Assembly (NCBI GenBank): GCA_009617715.1
Contig: VTFK01000379.1
Span: forward strand, 124,001-188,000
DNA from: Plectrocnemia conspersa
Lineage: Eukaryota > Arthropoda > Insecta > Trichoptera > Polycentropodidae
DNA: 64,000 bases
Reading direction: 5' to 3'
Part shown: piece after piece, positions 57,831 through 64,000 of the stretch
Position numbering within the stretch: the stretch's first letter is position 1
Layout of the letters: every line of letters begins with the position of its first letter
The notes under the pieces: generated by a model
The model's input: the letters and a program-made list of their open reading frames with translations, nothing else
Told to the model about the DNA's origin: nothing
The model's database searches: none
Program-made: the position numbers and the translations under genes

Positions 57831-58559
57831 AACTAAAAGTAGTCAATATATATTTTTATATGTGTAAAATGCATACCTCCACTTTGCTTCTGCCACTCAG
57901 ATATACTATGAAAATCGCCAAGCACCACAAAATGTTAACAACAACTTTACCATTAGTTGTGTTAGAAAAAAGAGCATGTAAAATATAGATAAAATAATCA
58001 AAAAAGTTCTATAGCTCTAAATAAAACACTCTTTACAAGTATTTCAGAAATATAAGTGCAACTTAGTATTGTTAATATTATATTTTTTTTACAATGGATC
58101 CTTTTTGAAGCATTCGCTCGAAAGTAAGCTACATCTGTTTCAGCATAGGTGTGTTAGACAGAAATATTATTTAATGTTGTTTGCAGTACGAGACAACTGC
58201 GTAGAATTCAATCATCTGACCTCATCCGTAGCTATAATACTCGTTTGCTCTGCACGTGATTGAGGGTCATCTATGAATGAAATTTTCATAACAATTAGCT
58301 GATATTTTCGAGAAAAGTATTAATCGCATTTTATTAAAAAATATTTTCAAATATTTTCGTCATATTTTACACCATAATATGTATAATTTAATACGAAGTC
58401 AAAAACTATTTATACATATTTATTGAGTAGAGAGAATAATGGAGCACATAGTTTATATAATATATTGTATATGAACGCACACATAGTGTGTATACTATAT
58501 ATACTATACATAATGTCTCTATCGTCTATCGGTTAAGAGTTTTCCGAGTAGTGGGTAGA
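57831..58559. other. AT-rich intergenic sequence
   Basis: AT-rich. The 64-codon frame at 58069-58263 has balanced codons in its second half but no family motif. Confidence 0.45.
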
Positions 58560-58870
58560 CGCCACCAGCTGATGGGCAACAATGGTCTGGTTTTGCATAT
58601 GAAAGATCGATCGAAGACAAAGTTTAACCGCACTTACGCCCCCCGAGAATCGGACGGGTCAATGGATCGCCGTTTTACGTCCGCGCTATTATGCCCGCGA
58701 CGAAAGTGGGTAAATGGGCGAATGATTTACATTTGAAAACGCCGGCGGTACAAATAATTTTATTGTCGGCGACGCCTATTGTCGGGCGAAAAGTGAAAAC
58801 AGCCGATCGGCGCAGCTCGGCTTAACTCGATCGAACTCGGCGCTAGAAGGGTGGGGGTGACGTTTAGTGA
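58560..58870. promoter_or_regulatory. GC-rich island 18 with Sox motif
   Basis: CpG-rich and repeat-free. An AACAATG motif lies at 58578-58584. The 82-codon frame at 58488-58736 has no domain. Confidence 0.35.
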
Positions 58871-59439
58871 CTGAATGAACTCGGAAAATGCCCGATTTCG
58901 ACTATTTATTTTCATTGTATTGTAAATCTGGGGTATTAATAAATTTCTAGTCGTGCTTAATAATATATATGAGAATGATTATTAATTGTTTTCCATGACC
59001 TTCTTTTTAATCATCATTTTATTAATGCATATTCGTCTATAGCACATTTTGACAGCCTACGGCTCGGGGGCCAGATCCGGCGTAAATATACACATAGCAT
59101 GAGGTTTTTGTTTATGTATACATATATATCAAGACTTTCAGTCAACAAATTATTTTAATGTTCAAGCTCTGAATTTTCCGATCCACTATTATTTATTAAA
59201 TCATTTTACTGCTACATATTTTATTAATCTTCTCAGAATTGTCACGTATTATCGACATACATATACTCGTTATAATATACAAAGACTGAACTGTGTTAGA
59301 TTACTTCCAGATAGATTTTGTTGTATTATGTATGTACGGTATTACTATATTAACGTTTACGTATCGACTGCAAACACTTTCCGCGCTGACTTTAGCCCAA
59401 TTAAAGAGCAAACGGCGGACATAATCGATAATTGTCATA
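58871..59439. other. AT-rich intergenic sequence
   Basis: AT-rich. A GC-rich string at about 59050-59085 (GGCTCGGGGGCCAGATCCGG) resembles hAT-type ends but is unpaired. Confidence 0.45.
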
Positions 59440-59610
59440 TTAATATTTAAAGTGGAGTTGTTTGTGGGCGGGTGTGGGGGTGCGGCCCCGGGGTGCCTCT
59501 GCGCATGCGCGGCGTCGGGACGCCCCCTGCTCTCCGCCGTCGCTTCACGCACCTCCTGCGTAAGTCGTAAATCAATTCCGCGCGATCCATTGTATTGTGC
59601 AAAATTATTC
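59440..59610. promoter_or_regulatory. GC-rich island with NRF-1/Ewg palindrome
   Basis: The perfect palindrome GCGCATGCGC at 59501-59510 is the core NRF-1/Erect wing site, set in a CpG-rich block. Such sites are common in core promoters of broadly expressed genes, but I could not assign a transcript to either side. Confidence 0.4.
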
Positions 59611-60238
59611 ACTTATTAGTAGCGTATTATCTTCACACCGTAGCGCCTAGGAGCATGCATCCAGCAAGTGAGGAAAATTGATACGTCGGTAACCATTTTC
59701 CTCGATGCGATGGTTGCGCCCCTAGCGGCGATTTTCCTACAGGTAGTTGAGTTGTGTTGTAGTGGGGGTTTTAATCACAAATCAAACAAAATGTGGATTC
59801 AATAGTCACTTGAGTCATTTATGTTGTCAGTAAAAAATCGATTTATCCTGTAAAATATTTGTCATATGTATGATTCGTCCTGAATATTAAGGACGAATTT
59901 AACAAACTGTATATTTTATTTTAACTTTTATTGTAATTAAATTCCTAAAACCAGAATAACATAGCAAAAATCGATTCCATAATACTGACTTACTAATAAG
60001 TTACATTCCGCTGCGTAATTCTAAATTTTGCCCGATAGATATGGAAAATTGACAATGAGCGTGTTTTATAATGTGCATGATTATTTATAAATTTTTGTTA
60101 TGTTCCTTTTTAATATTTTATATACACATATCTCGATTTAGTGAAAACATTGGTATTTAACATATAAAATATATTTGGGGGTGGAAGTAAGCTGAAACTC
60201 TCCGAAACGGCGAAAGATTAATATACGAGACGCCGTTC
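59611..60238. other. Intergenic sequence
   Basis: A mixed patch at 59640-59760 precedes AT-rich sequence; nothing recognised. Confidence 0.45.
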
Positions 60239-61222
60239 CATTTAAAAATGATTGTTAAATAAAAAATACCGGTATTTATAACCTTATTAATAACATTCTT
60301 AGTTAAATGCTGCGAACGTTGAGAAAGGAACGGACCATTTCTACTTACATATATTTAATAGTTTTATAGTTTTTGTAAACGAGCGTTTAGAATGGTATTT
60401 CTTTTACTATTTTTGAACATTTATCTTAAAACAAATTTTACTTTTTAATTTTAATTTTCCGTTTCAACCCGATAGGTTTAAACCCAATACATTACAACAA
60501 TTTTTGCAATTAGATATGTCAATCAGACATAATAAATACATACAAATAAGTAGTATAGTGCTAGACACCCAAGAATGCCGATTGCATTAGTACTAGTGTA
60601 TCTGTGAATCTGTCAACTTATTGGTTCCTGTAAAAGAATTAGTAAATGCATTGAGCTCTGATTGGTCAGCTCTAGCACAGGATTGGTTAAAATGACATCA
60701 TCGGGGATAAATGGGCAAAGTCAGTAGTTGATTTGGTAAGGAGCGAAACGGTTGTTTGTTTAGTTTGTGAAATACACGGTGTTCACCAACTAACGAGATG
60801 TCGGATATATAGTAAATTAGGAAGAGGAAGACCATTATCGGGGCAAACAAAGAAGTTGTTTTAAATGTGTATACATATTTAAAAAATGATTGTTAAATAA
60901 AAAATTCGGTAATTATTTTTAAAATAATACTCTAGTCAAAATATTTTAAATAAAAGCAATATGTTAAGGTTTGTACCTAATGGACCATTTCTACTTACAT
61001 ATATTTAATAGTTTCAGAAGGATTTTTGCAATTGTTCGGGAATTTAGAAAAATAACGGAACTATTTTTGAACATTTAGGTTCTTAAAAAAACTAGGATTT
61101 TTAAAAAAAAATACTAAAAAAATTTGTAAATAGGTTTAAAAAAAACCCACAAAATACATTAAAACAAAAATTTTGCAATTAGATATGTCAATCAGACATA
61201 ATAAATACATACAAATAAGTAG
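60239..61222 (+). mobile_element. Direct-repeat element with promoter-like centre and transposase N-terminus
   Basis: Two direct repeats, 60239-60548 and about 60878-61222, share AATGATTGTTAAATAAAAAA, GGACCATTTCTACTTACATA and a final block GCAATTAGATATGTCAATCA that runs on to AAGTAGTA. Between them lie about 330 bp with three ATTGGT (inverted CCAAT) boxes at about 60620, 60661 and 60692, a TGACATCATC string and a GGATAAAT. An ATG context follows at 60798. After it, frames read KLGRGRPLSGQTKKL and then LNVYTYLKND, resembling the N-terminus of an insect DDE-transposase group. The unit may be a deletion derivative carrying only the 5' region of a transposon. Confidence 0.5.
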
Positions 61223-61316
61223 TAACCACCAGACTATTCAGTCTGTGGGTTAGTGACAGTTATATCATTATTTATAAATTATAATAAATCTTTGCAGCTG
61301 GGGACGATTTTTAATA

Positions 61317-62338
61317 CTGGGTGATCCAATTCGAGGTTCCTGTGTTAGCAGTACTTTAAATCAGACAGCTGTCAATAATTACGCGTGTGCAAAAGTTTTA
61401 GTTAATGTGCAACAACACAATTACGAAACGGATCGCTGAGCTACCGCTCAATGCGTTAAAATTGTTCAATTCAATCGAAAATATTGCTGCTGTAAATAAA
61501 AGTGTGACTGAAGACCCGGAATTGTCGATTCGTCAGCTTTCGCAAGACTTAGACTTTTCTTATGGCTCCCTTTGGCGCATTTTTCATTTGGACTTTACAC
61601 ATACACCCGTATAAAATTTAGACAACACAAGAACTGAAGCCAAGATACAGCGAAGAATTTACGCAGATTGGGTGTTAGAGCAGCAGGAAGTTAATGCTGA
61701 TTTTCAAAGAAAATCTTCTTCTTTAATGAGACACATTTCCACCTCTTTGGGTATGTTAAAAAGGAAAATTGTCGCATGCAGAACGAGACAAACAAATTCT
61801 CATGTGATTTATGAAAAATCATTACATGCCGAATAAGTGACTGTTTGATGCACATTGTGGTCAGGCAGCGTCATTGGGCCTTACTTTTTTGAAAATGATG
61901 AAGATCGGACCGTAACAGTAAATAGTGAAAGCTATAGGCGCATGATTACCGATTATTGCTGCAACTTGTCCCACATAAGGTGCAATGTTCAATGTTTTGC
62001 GTGAAAAGTTCCCAGGTCGCATTATTTCACGTTTTGGTGACGTCAACTGGCCACCAAAATCATGCAATTTAACATAGCTAGATTTTTTGTAGGATAATGC
62101 TAAGCGTCGTGCTTACGGCGACAAACCCGAAACATTTGAGTACCTAAAAACCAACATCCGCCAAGTTATAACCGAGTTACCGCCAGAAATGTACGAAAAA
62201 GCCATCTAAAATGAAAAAGATCCACATGTGGCCAATAAATTGACCCTTCTTTATAATTAATGAAAAAAAAAAATCCGAAGATAGTACTTTAATTTGTGTT
62301 TTTTTAAAAAGCTCAAGTACTAAAGTTGGATTAACATG
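61317..62338 (+). pseudogene. Mariner-type transposon, decayed but with both ends
   Basis: The element is flanked by TA on both sides. The end CTGGGTGATCCAATTCGAG pairs approximately with the reverse complement of the other end, CATGTTAATCCAACTTTAG. Plus-strand frames follow a Tc1/mariner-type transposase widespread in insects: SVTEDPELSIRQLSQDLDFS and YGSLWRIFHLD, RRIYADWVLEQQEVNADFQ, IGPYFFENDEDRTVTVNSES, YRRMITDY and, near the end, DKPETFEYLKTNIRQVITEL. The longest open piece is 61405-61614 (69 codons). Stops and frameshifts run throughout. A shorter relative lies at 6185-7050. Confidence 0.85.
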
Positions 62339-62373
62339 TATTAAAGCATTTTTATAAATCAAAATTCGAATAT

Positions 62374-62441
62374 GCTGCCGTGGCTCGAGTCCACGAACTC
62401 TGGGTTAACAGTCTAGACCTAACGAACTACGCTATTCCGAC
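62374..62441 (-). pseudogene. tRNA-Asn-like pseudogene or SINE head
   Basis: On the minus strand the sequence shows an A-box-like TAGCGTAGTTCGTTAGG, an anticodon-loop-like CTGTTAA (GTT, Asn) and a perfect T arm (CGTGG, loop ACTCGAG, CCACG). The 5' acceptor GTCGGAA has no partner at the 3' end, and the anticodon stem has a mismatch. It is therefore not a functional tRNA gene. It lies just outside the mariner copy ending at 62338. Confidence 0.55.
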
Positions 62442-62954
62442 CTTATCATGTGCATTAAGTTTAAGTTTTTCTATTACTCTTCTATGCCAAAGCTACCTTT
62501 ATTCTTGGTAAATAAACATTAATTAATAATTTTGTTTCAATATAATTATATTTAATAACGTTTCAGCAAAAGAATGCTTATATTTTTATCCTTGCATAAA
62601 CCAGATGTTTTAACGGTAGATTTCAAATAACAAAATTATTTTTAAATATTATTAGGCATATTTCTTATTTATTTATTAGAAATCTGACTCTAATAGGTTT
62701 CCACTTATATATAATACTCATTCAAACATAAACATACATTATATATTTACACACACATAGTTTTAATACAGTTTTTTAATAATACTTTTTGTATTTATAC
62801 GAAAAATAATTAAAAATATAAAATACTTTGCGAAAGATTTTCGATGGCCATCACAAGGGCAAACCGCCGGGGCTCCGCCCATGGCCGGATTTCATTTATC
62901 TTAATTGGCATTCCTGCGTGACTACACCATTTATACCAGCACGATATATTATTA
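62442..62954. other. AT-rich intergenic sequence
   Basis: AT-rich; a short GC patch at 62845-62885. Nothing recognised. Confidence 0.5.
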
Positions 62955-63190
62955 TTGTAAGTCTATGACTAATACATGAAAGATCAAGGTTTAAGTCCCA
63001 TATGAACTCTTTATGTTTTAACTTTTATCGTGTCTGGGAGATCTATTGTAGGTTAGTTTTTTCCTAGCTTATTATACTCCCACGAATAAATATCGCGATG
63101 ATGAATTAGACGTAGGATAAGTGCATGTGCGGTATATTAGGCCATGGACAGCCAGCTCACTTTTAGTTGTTACATTCGGCGCATTAGCAT
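62955..63190 (+). mobile_element. tRNA-derived SINE, partial
   Basis: The head and body read GTTTAAGTCCCATATGAAC, GTGTCTGGGAGATCTA and TCCCACGAATAAATATCGCG. A shortened tail follows (GTTGTTACATTCGGCGCATT, near 63160). The region between body and tail is reduced. Confidence 0.6.
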
Positions 63191-63205
63191 CTATGTTCTT
63201 TACCG

Positions 63206-63246
63206 GAGACTAGGCCCGACCATTCAGAATGAGACTAGGCCCGACC
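63206..63246 (+). repeat. Exact 16-bp direct repeat
   Basis: GAGACTAGGCCCGACC occurs at 63206-63221 and 63231-63246, nine bases apart. Confidence 0.9.
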
Positions 63247-63337
63247 TCCTACCTAGATGGTCACGAGTGATGTGAAAACAATTGATTATCACTAATCAAT
63301 TTAAAAAGCGGTTAAAAGTCTGTAAGAGAAAGTTATT

Positions 63338-63441
63338 AAAAAAAAAAAAAAAAAAAAAAATGAAAAAATGTCACTAAACAAAAGTTAGTGACATTTTTGC
63401 ATATTTATATTAAAAAATATTTTTGTGGAAGGGGGGGGGGG
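63338..63441. repeat. Poly-A tract, 14-bp hairpin and poly-G tract
   Basis: Twenty-three consecutive A (63338-63360) are followed by a perfect hairpin (AAAAATGTCACTAA at 63364-63377 and TTAGTGACATTTTT at 63385-63398). An 11-base G run follows at 63431-63441. The poly-A may mark a retrotransposed end, but no source element is recognised before it. Confidence 0.8.
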
Positions 63442-64000
63442 TTAAGAATATCAATCAAAATCAATTGTCTTAGCATAAAATGATTGAAGAGGTTAAGCGA
63501 TTTTTTATATTAATCTTAAAATATTTTTTAATATAAAATTAATATAAAAAAGTGTTGGTATGTATTATTATATTTTATAAAAAAATATGATTTAAGATTA
63601 TGAGTGTAATTTTTAATTGTTTTCAAAAGTGCTTGTATACTATTGATTTTGGTCATGTTGTGAGAACTTAGTCGATGTTTTTCCGCTAGTACATCTTTCT
63701 TTCTGAGTCATATCGCTAAATAAATTATATTTATTATATAAACATGTGAATTTAAAATATAAATAAAATTATTATTTATGATTTATTACATTTTATTAGC
63801 GGGATCAAAAAATAATTATAATCAATTTATTACGACCAACCCTCCCACGACGGCAAGTGTGTTTATTCCCACCCGATGGCAACCCTCAAATTATAATAAT
63901 AATTAATTAGACCGGTAACATATGCGAACTTGTGTTTTTATTTATGCTATACAAGGGTGGCGCGTTGATAAATATACTTTTAAAAATCAATACAATTATA
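63442..64000. other. AT-rich intergenic sequence to window end
   Basis: AT-rich with a short mixed patch at 63830-63890. No gene or repeat recognised. Confidence 0.5.

Noticed and set aside
59717..59731. CTCF-like site (GCGCCCCTAGCGGC)
   Set aside because: One base short of the vertebrate consensus spacing, and insect CTCF sites differ; evidence too thin.
60239..61222. Solo LTR retrotransposon (two LTRs)
   Set aside because: The repeats lack a clear TG...CA layout, no primer binding site follows the first repeat, and the centre holds a transposase-like start.
62374..62441. Functional tRNA-Asn gene
   Set aside because: The acceptor stem does not pair and the anticodon stem has a mismatch.

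Overview
This is a 64 kb piece of an animal nuclear genome, almost certainly an insect or close arthropod relative. It is AT-rich, gene-poor and intron-bearing, and it holds many decayed DNA transposons (Tc1/mariner, hAT, pogo/Tigger-like), Jockey-like LINE fragments and a tRNA-derived SINE family. Nothing in it is bacterial: no operons, ribosome binding sites or CRISPR arrays. Long reading frames are few and nearly all lie by chance inside GC-rich patches. The species cannot be named from this sequence alone.

Only one cellular gene can be supported. It lies on the minus strand at about 48540-46813, with a CpG-rich first exon, a 1.07 kb intron, and two coding exons separated by a 67-base intron. 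It would encode a 145-residue protein that I do not recognise. Its 3' UTR probably runs far into the AT-rich sequence below 46813. The rest of the window looks like a large intergenic or regulatory desert.

That desert has a repeated architecture. About eighteen GC-rich, repeat-free islands of 150-600 bp stand out from the AT-rich background (for example 560-1080, 8540-9075, 13561-14030, 16431-16770, 22341-22740, 25631-26045, 29301-29520, 31971-32470, 36831-37110, 41640-42010, 55885-56220, 58560-58870, 59440-59610). Many carry a Sox-type motif (AACAATG or CATTGTT), and several carry a POU octamer (ATGCAAAT). They look like enhancers or conserved non-coding elements of a developmental locus, but this is inference.

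Between the islands lie the mobile-element remains. The best-bounded are a 655 bp hAT derivative with 18-bp terminal inverted repeats and an exact 8-bp target duplication (26073-26727), a 712 bp internally deleted mariner with both ends and TA flanks (56589-57300), and a 1.02 kb decayed mariner-type copy with TA flanks (61317-62338) that has a shorter relative at 6185-7050. There are also a 0.6 kb MITE with roughly 100-bp inverted ends (32893-33496) and two copies of another MITE (50116-50335 and 51127-51397). Coding remains include two hAT-like transposases of the DUF4371 type, a Tc1-like transposase, a D34D mariner, a Tigger-like fragment and two Jockey-like reverse transcriptase pieces.

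The most interesting observations are four. The SINE and a LINE-like family share a hairpin-bearing 3' tail with base changes that preserve pairing. Two copies of a repeat, facing each other, frame the GC island at 41640-42010. A direct-repeat unit at 60239-61222 flanks a promoter-like segment that ends in a transposase N-terminus. A Penelope-type hammerhead-like motif lies at 49158-49206. I found no convincing new multi-gene system.
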